64,000 nucleotides of DNA from Gordonia sp. OPL2 (GCF_003797825.1 NZ_RKME01000010.1:87068-151067), one strand, 5' to 3'. Numbered from the stretch's first letter, positions 24,482 through 34,825 are shown. The notes: generated from the letters alone by a model not told the origin. Made by a program: numbers and translations.

Positions 24482-26116
24482 TCACTCCGCAGCGGTCGCC
24501 GCGGGTGCGTGCTCTCCGTTGTGCTGGCCGCCCGACGAATTGCGGTTGGCGCCGCCACGGCGCCGGCGCCGGCGACGCGGCTTGGACTCGCCGGACGCCG
24601 ACGAGTCGTCGGCAGTCGCCGGACCGGAGTTCGTGGTCGAGTCGGTGTCGTCGGAGTTCTTCGGCCCCGATCCCTTCTGCGAGTCCTGCCCGGTGCCGGC
24701 GTCGCCCGAACGGCCGCCGCGGGTACGACGACGCACGCGGTTGGACTTCGGACGCTCCGCACGCGGCGTGCGCTCGCCACGCTGCTCGTCCTTCGTGTCG
24801 GTCTTCGGCGCCGCGATCCGGCCGGTGGCTGACTCGGGGATACCGAGTTCCTCGCGGAGATGATCGGACGTCGAATAGGTCTCGACGGGTGCCGGCACGT
24901 CGAGACCGAGCGCGTTGTTGATCAGTTCCCAGCGATGCAATTCGTCCCAGTCGACGAGGGTGACCGCGATACCCGTGCGGCCCGCGCGCCCGGTCCGGCC
25001 GATGCGGTGCACGTAGGTCTTGTCGTCCTCGGGGCACTGGTAGTTGATGACGTGCGTGACGTCGTCGATGTCGATGCCGCGCGCCGCGACGTCGGTCGCG
25101 ACCAGGACGTCGATGTCGCCGGTGCGGAACCGTTTGAGCGCCTTCTCCCGGGCGACCTGACCGAGGTCACCGTGCACGGCCCCGACGGAGAACCCGCGCT
25201 CACCGAGATCGTCGGCCACCTTCTGGGCGGTGCGCTTGGTGCGGGTGAAGATCATCGTCGCCCCACGGCCGTCGGCCTGCAGGATGCGGGCGACGAGTTC
25301 GGCCTTGTCGAGGGCGTGGGCACGATAGACGTACTGGGTGGTCCGCTCGTGCACCGCGGAGTCGTTGGCGTGCTCGGCGCGGATGTGGGTCGGCCGGTGC
25401 AGGAACGTGCGCGCCAGCGTCACGATGGGGCCGGGCATCGTCGCCGAGAAGAGCATGGTCTGGCGGGGTGTGGGCAGCGCCGACATGATGCGTTCGATGT
25501 CCGGCAGGAACCCGAGGTCGAGCATCTCGTCGGCCTCGTCGAGCACGAGGACCGCGACCTTGCCGAGGATCAGGTGACCCTGCTGAGCGAGGTCGAGAAG
25601 ACGGCCGGGGGTGCCGACGACGACGTCGACACCCTTCTTCAGATCGGCGATCTGCGATTCATACGGACGGCCGCCGTAGATCGAGGTGATGCGGATCGGG
25701 CGGGTGGTGCCGTCGGCGAGGGTCACGTCCAGCTTCTTCGCCGCGACCTCCAGGTCACCGGTCACCTGGATGCACAGCTCGCGCGTCGGCACGATGATCA
25801 GCGCGCGCGGCGTGTTGTCGAGGGCGCGGAGGCCCGAGGAGTCTGCGTGCGCGAGCCGGTGCAGCAGCGGCACGCCGAAGCCGAAGGTCTTGCCCATGCC
25901 GGTGCGGGCCTGACCGATCAGGTCGTCGCCGCTCAGGGCCAGCGGAAGGGTGAGTTCCTGGATGGCGAAGGTGTGGGTCTTGCCGTCGTCGGCCAATGCC
26001 TCGACGATGCTGTCGTCGACGCCGAGCTCGGCGAACGTCGGGGAGGTGTGGGTCTCGTCGACGATCGTCGTCTGGACGTCGTCGTCTTTCGCCGGGGTGG
26101 CGATCGGATCGCTCAT
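24482..26116 (-). CDS. rhlE: DEAD-box RNA helicase, RhlE type
   Basis: Protein of 544 residues. The Q motif (FAELGVDDSIVEAL...FAIQE), motif I ARTGMGKT, motif II VLDEADEML, motif III SATMP and motif VI HRIGRTGRAG are all present in order. After about residue 440 follows a basic, low-complexity tail rich in Arg, Gly and Ser, ending in a run of Arg, typical of RNA-binding extensions. It remodels structured RNA or ribosomal particles, probably also in cold or stress. ATG 26116 gives the natural N terminus; the frame is open upstream but without homology. It is divergent from the ferritin-like gene. Confidence 0.94.
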   Translation of the reverse strand: MSDPIATPAKDDDVQTTIVDETHTSPTFAELGVDDSIVEALADDGKTHTFAIQELTLPLALSGDDLIGQARTGMGKTFGFGVPLLHRLAHADSSGLRALDNTPRALIIVPTRELCIQVTGDLEVAAKKLDVTLADGTTRPIRITSIYGGRPYESQIADLKKGVDVVVGTPGRLLDLAQQGHLILGKVAVLVLDEADEMLDLGFLPDIERIMSALPTPRQTMLFSATMPGPIVTLARTFLHRPTHIRAEHANDSAVHERTTQYVYRAHALDKAELVARILQADGRGATMIFTRTKRTAQKVADDLGERGFSVGAVHGDLGQVAREKALKRFRTGDIDVLVATDVAARGIDIDDVTHVINYQCPEDDKTYVHRIGRTGRAGRTGIAVTLVDWDELHRWELINNALGLDVPAPVETYSTSDHLREELGIPESATGRIAAPKTDTKDEQRGERTPRAERPKSNRVRRRTRGGRSGDAGTGQDSQKGSGPKNSDDTDSTTNSGPATADDSSASGESKPRRRRRRRGGANRNSSGGQHNGEHAPAATAAE

Positions 26117-26422
26117 GTGAGGTTGTATGCCTTTCTGCATTTCCCGCACGCACGAAAGGCACCACAGTGGGGTCGAACCGGTCTGCGTCGAACAGGTCCT
26201 GTCGGGACCCGGGGCAGTCCGTGGTCGTTGACTGTGTGGTGGCCAGGCCGGGCCGTCTTGCCCGACGATGAGTGCGCGCACATTGTCCGATGATCTGCGC
26301 GTGGACCAGGTCGCCGATCGGCCGTAGGGCCTCTCGCGTGCAACCCGATCGTCATGATCGCGTCAGTACACCGTTGTCAAGTGTACTTGGTGAACGCCCC
26401 GGCCCCGCCTACCATCTCCACC
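26117..26422. other. Divergent promoter region between rhlE and the ferritin-like gene
   Basis: This 306-bp stretch contains no convincing gene. It must hold promoters for both flanking genes. The only clear structure is an inverted repeat AGTACAC-N9-GTGTACT at 26365-26387, 36 bp before the ferritin-like start codon. Long leader regions before RNA helicase genes are common because of autoregulation, but nothing specific is visible. Confidence 0.5.
26365..26387. promoter_or_regulatory. Candidate operator (7-bp inverted repeat) before the ferritin-like gene
   Basis: AGTACAC at 26365-26371 and GTGTACT at 26381-26387 form a perfect 7-bp inverted repeat with a 9-nt gap (23 bp in all). The arms are separated by about one helical turn and a half, as in many dimeric repressor sites. 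No regulator gene is adjacent on that side. Function is inferred only from symmetry and position. Confidence 0.38.
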
Positions 26423-27124
26423 ATGTCGACTGCGCCGCCCCCGTCCGGAGTCTCGCCCGATACCTCAGGAGGGTCCGTCGCCGGTGGCGAGGACAGCGCC
26501 ATCGCCAAGTTGTTCGCGGTGTTGCTGGCCGGCGAGTACGCGGCGTTCTACCGATTGATCGACGAGTCCCGGATGGCCCCTGACGTGCACAGCAGGATCG
26601 CGATCGCCCGGATGGCCGCCTCCGAGATCGGGCATTTCGACGTCCTCGCCGAGCAGGTTGCGGCGCGGGGGATCGACCCCACCGGTGCCGTGGAGCGCTA
26701 CCGCTCGGTGTTCGATCAGTATCACCAGGTCACCACGCCCAAGACGTGGTACGAGTCACTGGTGAAGGCCTACGTCGGCGACGGCCTGGCCGCCGACTTC
26801 TATCGCGAACTCGCCGACGTCCTGCCCGATGAGGCACGACAGGTGGTCCGCGAGGTGATGTCGGAGACGGCGAGTTCGCGGTTCGCGCGCGAGCAGGTCC
26901 GCGCTGCCGTCGAGGCCGACCCGATGCTGCGCTCGCCGCTGGTCCTCTGGGGTCGTCGACTGCTCGGGGAGGCCGTGACCCATGCACAATGGGTGCTGGC
27001 CGCCGAGGAGGAGGTCACCGACCTTCTGTTCGCCGGCTCGGCATCGCTACAGGGGGTGGCGTCGTTCTTCGACACCATCGCCGAGGAGCACACCAAGCGG
27101 ATGACCGATCTCGGACTCGCCTGA
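26423..27124 (+). CDS. Ferritin-like fold protein, Rv3210c-like
   Basis: Protein of 233 residues, nearly all helical. Acidic and His residues arranged as in di-iron four-helix bundles are visible: Glu in LLAGEYAAFYRLIDES, the E-x2-H in ASEIGHFDVL, Glu in AAEEEVTDLL and the E-x-H-like AEEHTKRM near the C terminus. It belongs with the MiaE/ferritin-like proteins of actinobacteria; whether iron is bound and what it does are unknown. ATG 26423 removes 23 unlikely upstream residues. It keeps the M. tuberculosis position next to the RhlE helicase. Confidence 0.85.
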   Translation: MSTAPPPSGVSPDTSGGSVAGGEDSAIAKLFAVLLAGEYAAFYRLIDESRMAPDVHSRIAIARMAASEIGHFDVLAEQVAARGIDPTGAVERYRSVFDQYHQVTTPKTWYESLVKAYVGDGLAADFYRELADVLPDEARQVVREVMSETASSRFAREQVRAAVEADPMLRSPLVLWGRRLLGEAVTHAQWVLAAEEEVTDLLFAGSASLQGVASFFDTIAEEHTKRMTDLGLA

Positions 27125-27233
27125 CCGCCATCCTCGAGATCGGCTGATTTCCGCTGTGAGCGGAGCCGGTGTCGGCGCTCGCGTGGACTGAACTAGCCTT
27201 ATGCGGCACACACTCGATGAGAGAAGGGTGGCC

Positions 27234-27467
27234 ATGGCCGTCGAAGTGAAGATCGGCATCAGCGACAGCTCGCGCGAGCTGTCCATCCAGACCGCACTCA
27301 CCAGTGACAAGGCGTACGCGGAGGTCGAGGCCGCGTTGTCGGGCAAGGAGCAGCTGCTGTCCCTCGTCGACGAGAAGGGCGCACGGTTCCTGGTCCCCGT
27401 CACCAAGATCGCCTACGTCGAGGTCGGTAGCACCGAGAACCGCAAGGTGGGATTCGGCGCAGTCTGA
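27234..27467 (+). CDS. DUF3107 protein (TB9.4/Rv3208A-like)
   Basis: Protein of 77 residues with the DUF3107 pattern VEVKIGISDSSREL at the start and IAYVEVGSTENRKVGFG at the end. M. tuberculosis TB9.4 is a small T-cell antigen of this family and has no assigned function. Residues 20-45 form one predicted helix between two strand pairs. AGAAGGG lies 8 nt before the ATG. An intrinsic terminator follows 30 bp after the stop. Confidence 0.9.
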   Translation: MAVEVKIGISDSSRELSIQTALTSDKAYAEVEAALSGKEQLLSLVDEKGARFLVPVTKIAYVEVGSTENRKVGFGAV

Positions 27468-27496
27468 GCCCTCCGCCACGACAGTCACGACGTCAC

Positions 27497-27535
27497 GGTG
27501 CCGTCGTCCCACCGGGGCGACGGCACCTTCGTCTT
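27497..27535 (+). terminator. Intrinsic terminator after the DUF3107 gene
   Basis: GGTGCCGTCG (27497-27506) pairs perfectly with CGACGGCACC (27518-27527) across an 11-nt loop and is followed by the U-rich TTCGTCTT. It begins 30 bp after the DUF3107 stop codon and lies before the convergent TetR gene. Confidence 0.82.
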
Positions 27536-27651
27536 GTGGATCCGTCTCACGGACATCAGGATCACCGATTGCGCACCGCTGAGCGGATAGTCCGGCCGAA
27601 CACCCGTCAGCGGTGATGCTGATGTCGGTGATCAGTGCCGAGTGGGCACGG

Positions 27652-29507
<1,856 letters not shown>

Positions 29508-29527
29508 CCGACCTCCCCCAGCGGTCC

Positions 29528-29574
29528 CAGCGGTAGCATCCCGTTCCGCTCAGCGCGACAGGATGCTACCGCTG
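29528..29574. terminator. Intrinsic terminator after the DUF3152 gene
   Basis: A 14-bp perfect inverted repeat: CAGCGGTAGCATCC at 29528-29541 and its complement at 29561-29574, with a 19-nt loop. It lies 20 bp after the DUF3152 stop and ends 24 bp before the SigH-type promoter of moeZ, so it separates the two transcription units. A U tract is lacking. Confidence 0.75.
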
Positions 29575-29597
29575 CGAAGGCGGGCGGGTCGCTGTCC

Positions 29598-29623
29598 GGA
29601 ATGTCTGCGCGTCCGCGACCGTT
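29598..29623 (+). promoter_or_regulatory. SigH/SigR-type promoter of moeZ
   Basis: GGAATG at 29598-29603, a 16-nt spacer, then CGTT at 29620-29623. This matches the SigH/SigR consensus (GGAAy, N16-18, sGTT). It lies 43 bp upstream of the preferred moeZ start codon. The site overlaps an alternative upstream ATG (29601), which argues that translation begins at GTG 29667. Confidence 0.68.
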
Positions 29624-29666
29624 GAGCGGAGAAGCACAACAAGAGTCACACGTACTGGAGGCGCCC

Positions 29667-30842
29667 GTGTCGTCCTTGCCCCCGCTGGTCGAACCCGCAG
29701 CGGAACTGTCCAACGAAGAGGTGGCCCGCTACAGCCGACACCTGATCATCCCCGACGTCGGAATGGACGGCCAGAAGCGTCTGAAAAACGCGAAGGTCCT
29801 CGTCATCGGCGCGGGCGGTCTGGGATCGCCCACTTTGCTCTACCTGGCGGCCGCCGGTGTCGGCACCATCGGGATCGTCGAGTTCGACGTCGTCGACGAG
29901 TCGAACCTGCAGCGGCAGGTGATCCACGGCCAGTCCGACATCGGCCGGCCGAAGGCCGAGAGCGCGCGGGACTCCATCCAGGAGATCAATCCCTACGTGA
30001 CCGTCAACATCCACGATCAGCGACTCGAACCCGAGGGCGCCATCGAGCTGTTCTCGCAGTACGACCTGATCCTCGACGGCACCGACAACTTCGCGACGCG
30101 CTACCTGGTCAACGATGCGGCCGTCCTCGCACACAAGCCATACGTGTGGGGTTCGATCTACCGTTTCGAGGGACAGGCCTCGGTGTTCTGGGAGGACGCC
30201 CCCGATGGTCGCGGGCTCAACTACCGCGATCTCTACCCGCAGGCGCCGCCACCCGGAATGGTGCCCTCGTGCGCCGAGGGTGGCGTGCTCGGCATCCTGT
30301 GCGCCTCGATCGGATCCATCATGGGCACCGAGGCGATCAAACTGATCTGCGGCATCGGTGAGCCCCTGCTGGGTCGTCTGATGGTCTACGACGCCCTCGA
30401 CATGACCTACCGCACGATCAAGATCCGCAAGGACCCCGACGGTGAGCGCGTCGCCGGACTGATCGACTACGACGACTTCTGCGGAGTCGTGTCGACCGAT
30501 GCCGCCGACGCCGCGGCCGGGTCGACGCTGACCGCCGCCGAACTCAAGGACAAGCTCGACGGCGGCGAGCGCATCGCGTTGATCGACGTCCGCGAGCCGG
30601 TCGAGTGGGACATCGTGCACATCGACGGCGCGACCCTCATCCCGAAGGACGAGATCCTCTCGGGCTCGGGTCTGGCCAAGGTGCCGCAGGATCGTCCGAC
30701 GGTGCTCTACTGCAAGACCGGTATCCGATCCGCCGAGGCACTGGCCGCGCTCAAACGAGCCGGCTTCGCCGACGCCTCTCACCTGCAGGGTGGCGTGACG
30801 GCATGGGCGAATCAGGTCGACAAGAGCCTGCCGGTCTACTGA
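29667..30842 (+). CDS. moeZ: Adenylyltransferase/sulfurtransferase MoeZ
   Basis: Protein of 391 residues with two domains. The N-terminal ThiF/MoeB domain has the ATP site GAGGLGSPTLLYLAAAG, SNLQRQVIH and LDGTDNFATRYLVND. The C-terminal rhodanese domain (about 285-388) has the active loop YCKTGIRSAEA, where Cys carries the persulfide. MoeZ adenylates and thiocarboxylates sulfur carriers such as MoaD-like proteins and CysO, feeding molybdopterin and CysM-dependent cysteine synthesis. GTG 29667 has GGAGG 6 nt upstream and gives the length of M. tuberculosis Rv3206c. The 3' end overlaps the convergent SRPBCC gene by 7 bp. Confidence 0.94.
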   Translation: MSSLPPLVEPAAELSNEEVARYSRHLIIPDVGMDGQKRLKNAKVLVIGAGGLGSPTLLYLAAAGVGTIGIVEFDVVDESNLQRQVIHGQSDIGRPKAESARDSIQEINPYVTVNIHDQRLEPEGAIELFSQYDLILDGTDNFATRYLVNDAAVLAHKPYVWGSIYRFEGQASVFWEDAPDGRGLNYRDLYPQAPPPGMVPSCAEGGVLGILCASIGSIMGTEAIKLICGIGEPLLGRLMVYDALDMTYRTIKIRKDPDGERVAGLIDYDDFCGVVSTDAADAAAGSTLTAAELKDKLDGGERIALIDVREPVEWDIVHIDGATLIPKDEILSGSGLAKVPQDRPTVLYCKTGIRSAEALAALKRAGFADASHLQGGVTAWANQVDKSLPVY

Positions 30843-31276
30843 AGGTCGTCGGCCGCACGGTCGAGCACGCGGCGGAACGCGTACGCCATCAGAGGCTGTG
30901 CGATCCACCGCGTGATCGCGGGGCCCACCACCGGGATGGCCACCTCGAACGTCGTGGTCCACACGACGTGGGCGGAACCGTCGACGTCGTCGACGGTCAC
31001 CCGTCCGGCCTCGTGGCGCGACGGCGGGATGCTCCGGAACACGTGGTAGTCGAACGCATGTGGCGGGTCGTAGGCCGTGATCCGTTCGGCGAACCACCCG
31101 ACCATCCAGATCAGCACCCGGACCGCGCCCGCACCGTACGGCGCGTCGCGTCCCGGGGTCCTCAGCTTCTCGGAGATGACGAGCGGAGTCCGGGTGTAGT
31201 TGTGGGCGTTGCTGATCCATGCGAACACCGAGTCCGCCGTGGCGTCGATGTCACGTTCGACGGTCACCGTCTCCAT
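30836..31276 (-). CDS. SRPBCC-fold protein
   Basis: Protein of 146 residues with the START/SRPBCC helix-grip pattern: N-terminal TVERDIDATADSVFAWISNAHNY, central strands (ERITAYDPPHAFDYHV) and a long C-terminal helix ending FRRVLDRAADDLQ. Such proteins bind hydrophobic ligands or act as cyclases; no catalytic residues are evident. Its ATG overlaps the TGA of the upstream sigma factor gene by one base (TGATG), so the two are translated together, making this the likely effector or partner of the ECF41-type sigma factor. Confidence 0.84.
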   Translation of the reverse strand: METVTVERDIDATADSVFAWISNAHNYTRTPLVISEKLRTPGRDAPYGAGAVRVLIWMVGWFAERITAYDPPHAFDYHVFRSIPPSRHEAGRVTVDDVDGSAHVVWTTTFEVAIPVVGPAITRWIAQPLMAYAFRRVLDRAADDLQ

Positions 31277-32190
31277 CAGTTCTTCCTTCCTCGATCGAGT
31301 CGACGGGGTTCGTCGACCGTGGTCAGCTTGTCGGGGTTGCGGATCGCATAGAACCTGCTGATCCGACCGTGCGTGGTCTCGAAGACGGCCACCGAGTCGA
31401 GGGTTCCGTGCAGCGTGAAGATCGCCGCCGCCGAGCCGTTGACCGTGCACATCTCCACTCGTGCGCCGGACATCGCCGACCGGGCCAGGCCCATGGCGAA
31501 CGTGGCGACCTTGCGCGCGCCGGTGATCGGATGTCGGGCGGCGTGTACCTGCCCTCCGCCGTCGGAGATCTGCACGACGTCGGGCGCCAGCAGCGTGAGC
31601 AGGGCGTCGATGTCGCCGGTGTGTGCGGCGTGGAGGAACTCGGCGACGAGATCGGCACCGGCACGCTCGCGTCGGGACTCCCCGGCGCGCGCCTCGTCGT
31701 CGGGGGCGGGTCTGCGTGCCTGCACGTGCTGTCGGGCCCGGTGTGCGATCTGTCGGACCGCCGGTCCGGATTTCCCGACCATCGTGGCGATCTCGGCGTG
31801 TGGATACCCGAACACGTCGTGGAGGACGAAGACCGCCCGCTCGATCGGCGACAGCGTCTCCAGCACCAGGAGCATCGCAAAGGACACCGACTCGGCGAGA
31901 ACCGCGTCTGTGCCGGCGTCCTCGGTGGTCCGGATCGGCTCGGGAAGCCAGTTGCCCACATAGGTCTCGCGCCGGCGCCGGACGGTCCGCAGGTGATTGA
32001 GGCAGGCACGGCTCACGGTGGTGACGAGATAGGCGCGGGGGTCGTCGACACCTCCGCTCGGCCGATGCCGCCAGCGCAGATAGCAGTCCTGCAGGATGTC
32101 GTCGGCATCGACCGCGGATCCGAGCAGGTCGTAGGCGACCGTGAACAGCAACGGTCGTAGGTCGGTGAACACGTCGTCGTCGGCGATCAC
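31276..32190 (-). CDS. ECF41-type sigma factor with C-terminal SnoaL-like domain
   Basis: Protein of 304 residues. Sigma region 2 (LLFTVAYDLLGSAVDADDILQDCYLRWR) and region 4 (LSPIERAVFVLHDVFGYPHAEIATMV) are followed by a SnoaL-like extension. The three ECF41 signatures are all visible: WLPEP in the linker between regions 2 and 4, DGGG inside the SnoaL domain and NPDKL near the C terminus. In this group the fused domain replaces an anti-sigma factor and sets activity. GTG 32190 gives the normal length. It resembles SigJ/SigG-type factors of mycobacteria. The downstream SRPBCC gene overlaps by one base. The trigger is unknown. Confidence 0.9.
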   Translation of the reverse strand: MIADDDVFTDLRPLLFTVAYDLLGSAVDADDILQDCYLRWRHRPSGGVDDPRAYLVTTVSRACLNHLRTVRRRRETYVGNWLPEPIRTTEDAGTDAVLAESVSFAMLLVLETLSPIERAVFVLHDVFGYPHAEIATMVGKSGPAVRQIAHRARQHVQARRPAPDDEARAGESRRERAGADLVAEFLHAAHTGDIDALLTLLAPDVVQISDGGGQVHAARHPITGARKVATFAMGLARSAMSGARVEMCTVNGSAAAIFTLHGTLDSVAVFETTHGRISRFYAIRNPDKLTTVDEPRRLDRGRKN

Positions 32191-32326
32191 ATACCAAGGA
32201 CACCGCAGGGGCAGCGTCCGTGACGCAGATCGACTGTGCGATGGGTCACACTCTCGTGTCGAGTTCCGCCTCCGCTGCCGAGTCGCTGCCGGGTTTGGCC
32301 TGCAACGCTCGGTAATCTTTGCAGGT

Positions 32327-33181
32327 GTGAAGACCGTCGAGCCGCCCGACCACGTGGTGAACACGTTCGGGCTGACCGCGCACCCGCCGATCCCGATGGG
32401 CGACTCCTGGATCGGCGGATGGCGTGTCGGGGAGGTCGTGCTCTCCCTCGTGCCGGATCACGCGCGGGCCGCGTGGTCGGCGTCGGTCCGGGAGTCGCTG
32501 TACGTCGAGGGCCTGCGTGTGGCCCGACCGTTCCGTGCGACCGACGGGCGCTATGTGGTCTCCGGCTGGCGTGCGGACACCTACATCGCCGGCACGCCCG
32601 AACCGCGTCACGACGAGGTCGTGCTCGTCGCCGACCGCCTCCATGCCGCGACATCGTCGCTCGAGCGTCCGCGCTTTCTGCTGCAGTCGCCTGCTCCGCC
32701 GCACACCGATGTCGACGTGTTCACCGCCGCCGATCGCGCCGCGTGGGAGGACGTTCCCATGCGGACCGCGCGTGCCGCCGGGATGGGCGAGCCAACGTCG
32801 CCGGATGGTGTTGCAAGCGTGCAGATGCTGAAAACCCTTGCGACCCTGAGGAAGAACGTCGATCTGCCCTCCCAGGTGGTGCACGGCGATCTGTTCGGCA
32901 CCGTGTTGTTCGCGGGCGCGGCGGCCCCCGGGATCACCGACATCGTGCCGTATTGGCGACCTGCGTCGTGGGCGGCTGCGGTCGTCGTCGTCGACTCGCT
33001 GGCGTGGGGTGGCGCCGACGACGATCTCGTGCAACGCTGGGCCGATCAGCCGGAGTGGCCACAGATGATGCTGCGCGCCACGATGTTCCGACTGGCCGTG
33101 CACGCGCTGCATCCGCGCGCCACATCCGGCGCCCTGCCCGGTCTCACGAGGGTCGTCGACCTCGTGCGCCTGATGCTCTAG
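32327..33181 (+). CDS. Kinase-fold hypothetical protein (TIGR02569/Rv3205c-like)
   Basis: Protein of 284 residues from GTG 32327. It has an aminoglycoside-phosphotransferase-like outline: an N-terminal section with paired strands (FRATDGRYVVSGWRADTYIAG), a catalytic-loop-like QVVHGDLFGTVLF near residue 185 and a metal-loop-like ITDIVPYWRP near residue 204. The usual His-x-Asp pattern is HGD, and the second Asp is in TDIVP. It corresponds to M. tuberculosis Rv3205c beside moeZ. Activity and substrate are unknown. It is divergent from the sigma factor gene. Confidence 0.8.
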   Translation: MKTVEPPDHVVNTFGLTAHPPIPMGDSWIGGWRVGEVVLSLVPDHARAAWSASVRESLYVEGLRVARPFRATDGRYVVSGWRADTYIAGTPEPRHDEVVLVADRLHAATSSLERPRFLLQSPAPPHTDVDVFTAADRAAWEDVPMRTARAAGMGEPTSPDGVASVQMLKTLATLRKNVDLPSQVVHGDLFGTVLFAGAAAPGITDIVPYWRPASWAAAVVVVDSLAWGGADDDLVQRWADQPEWPQMMLRATMFRLAVHALHPRATSGALPGLTRVVDLVRLML

Positions 33182-33228
33182 CCGCAGGTCAGCGCCCCGA
33201 GTTCTTCTCACAGGGTTCTGGGACCGAT

Positions 33229-33266
33229 GTGAGCACAACGTGACTCTTCGGTCACGCGAGGGAAAA
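33229..33266 (+). promoter_or_regulatory. Candidate GlnR box of the nitrate assimilation operon
   Basis: Four 5-bp half-sites are spaced exactly 6 nt apart: GTGAG (33229-33233), GTGAC (33240-33244), GTCAC (33251-33255) and GAAAA (33262-33266). This follows the actinobacterial GlnR layout gTnAc-n6-GaAAc repeated twice, with the last two half-sites fitting best. The inner pair also forms a perfect palindrome CGTGAC-N6-GTCACG. It lies 87 bp before narK. GlnR control of nitrate and nitrite genes is established in mycobacteria and Streptomyces. Confidence 0.65.
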
Positions 33267-33352
33267 TCCCGGCAACACAGGCTCCCTAGGTTGGTGAGCA
33301 ATCGTCCGACACCGTCGTCGGCCAACCAGCTCATCAACCGATTGGATGGCCC

Positions 33353-34825
33353 ATGCCTGTACTGCCCGCATCCGTGCGGACCGCGCTCACGCGCGATCAC
33401 ACCATCACCGACTGGGACCCCGAGGACCGCAAGGCCTGGGATGCCGGCAACGCCGCCATCGCCAAGCGCAATCTGATCTGGTCGGTGATCTGCGAGCACG
33501 TCGGCTTCTCGATCTGGTCATTGTTCTCGGTGATGGCCTTGTTCATGGGCCCCGAGTACGGCATCAGCCTCGATCAGAAATTCGTCATCGCGGCCACGGC
33601 GACGCTCGTCGGATCGTGCCTGCGGATTCCCTACACCCAGGCAACCGCGCGCTTCGGCGGACGCAACTGGGCCATCTTCAGCGCCATCGTGCTGCTGATC
33701 CCGACCGGCCTCACGATGATGCTGATGATGAACCCCGGAGAGTTCGGATTCGGCTGGTTCCTCGCCGTCGCGGCGATCACCGGCTTCGGCGGCGGCAACT
33801 TCGCCTCGTCGATGACGAACATCAACGCCTTCTACCCGCAGCGACTCAAGGGCTGGGCCCTCGGCCTGAACGCGGGCGGCGGCAACATCGGTGTGCCGGT
33901 GATCCAGCTGATCGGTCTGCTGGTGATCTGGCTGGCCTCCGACCAGCCCGAGATCGTCTGTGCGGTCTACCTCGTCGCGCTGGCCGTGGCCGGAATCGGT
34001 GCCGCCCTCTACATGGACAACCTCGATCACCAGACCGCGAGCGGTCGTGCGATGCTCGACTGCCTCAAGTACCGCGACACGTGGCTGATCTGCCTGCTCT
34101 ACGTCGGCACGTTCGGATCGTTCATCGGTTTCGGTTTCGCGTTCAGCCAGGTCCTCAACATCAGCTTCACCTCGGCCGGTGCCGCCAAGCCCGCGCTGGC
34201 CGCGGCTCAGATCGCCTGGATCGGACCGCTTCTCGGCTCGGTGATCCGCCCGTACGGCGGCAAGCTCGCCGACCGTGTCGGCGGTGGCAAGGTCACCTTC
34301 TGGACGTTCATCGCCATGACGTTGTCGGCGGCGATCCTGGTGGTCGCCGGCTCCGTGGCAGACGCCAACGGCAAGGTCATCACCGGCGGGGTGCTCGCCG
34401 CGTTCATCGTCGGCTTCATCCTGCTGTTCCTGTTGTCCGGTCTGGCCAACGGCTCGGTATACAAGATCATCCCGACCATCTGGGAGCACAAGTCACACAA
34501 CATGTCCGGGCTCAACGGACTGGGGCGGGTCAAGTGGTCGCGCAGCATGTCGGGGGCGCTGATCGGCATCGCGGGTGCGGCCGGTGGGCTGGGTGGCGTC
34601 GGCATCAACCTGGTTCTGCGTGCCAGCTACAAGTCGAATCAGTCGGCGACGCTGGCCTTCTGGATCTTCATGGGCTTCTACGTGCTGGCGGCAGCGGTCA
34701 CCTGGTGGTTCTATGCGCGCCGGCCGATCGTGATCAGTGAGACCACCGACCTTCAGGTCGCCGCGCCGTCGGAGGGGGATCGGCCCGCCGCCGATCCGGG
34801 TGCCCCCGACAAGGCCATGGCCTGA
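33353..34825 (+). CDS. narK: Nitrate/nitrite transporter, NarK family
   Basis: MFS transporter of 490 residues with about 12 helices. The NarK/NasA signatures appear as GGRNWAIFSAI and the two glycine-rich nitrate motifs AITGFGGGNFASSMTNINAFYP (helix 5 region) and GAAGGLGGVGINLVLR (helix 11 region). The start MPVLPASVRTALT is the only natural one. It is the first gene of an operon whose products reduce nitrite to ammonia, so it most likely imports nitrate or nitrite for assimilation, possibly also exporting excess nitrite. The gap to nirB is 32 bp. Confidence 0.93.
   Translation: MPVLPASVRTALTRDHTITDWDPEDRKAWDAGNAAIAKRNLIWSVICEHVGFSIWSLFSVMALFMGPEYGISLDQKFVIAATATLVGSCLRIPYTQATARFGGRNWAIFSAIVLLIPTGLTMMLMMNPGEFGFGWFLAVAAITGFGGGNFASSMTNINAFYPQRLKGWALGLNAGGGNIGVPVIQLIGLLVIWLASDQPEIVCAVYLVALAVAGIGAALYMDNLDHQTASGRAMLDCLKYRDTWLICLLYVGTFGSFIGFGFAFSQVLNISFTSAGAAKPALAAAQIAWIGPLLGSVIRPYGGKLADRVGGGKVTFWTFIAMTLSAAILVVAGSVADANGKVITGGVLAAFIVGFILLFLLSGLANGSVYKIIPTIWEHKSHNMSGLNGLGRVKWSRSMSGALIGIAGAAGGLGGVGINLVLRASYKSNQSATLAFWIFMGFYVLAAAVTWWFYARRPIVISETTDLQVAAPSEGDRPAADPGAPDKAMA

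Noticed and set aside
32191..32326. ECF41 promoter (TGTCACA-N16-CGTC) before the sigma factor gene
   Set aside because: I looked on the minus strand and found no convincing match.
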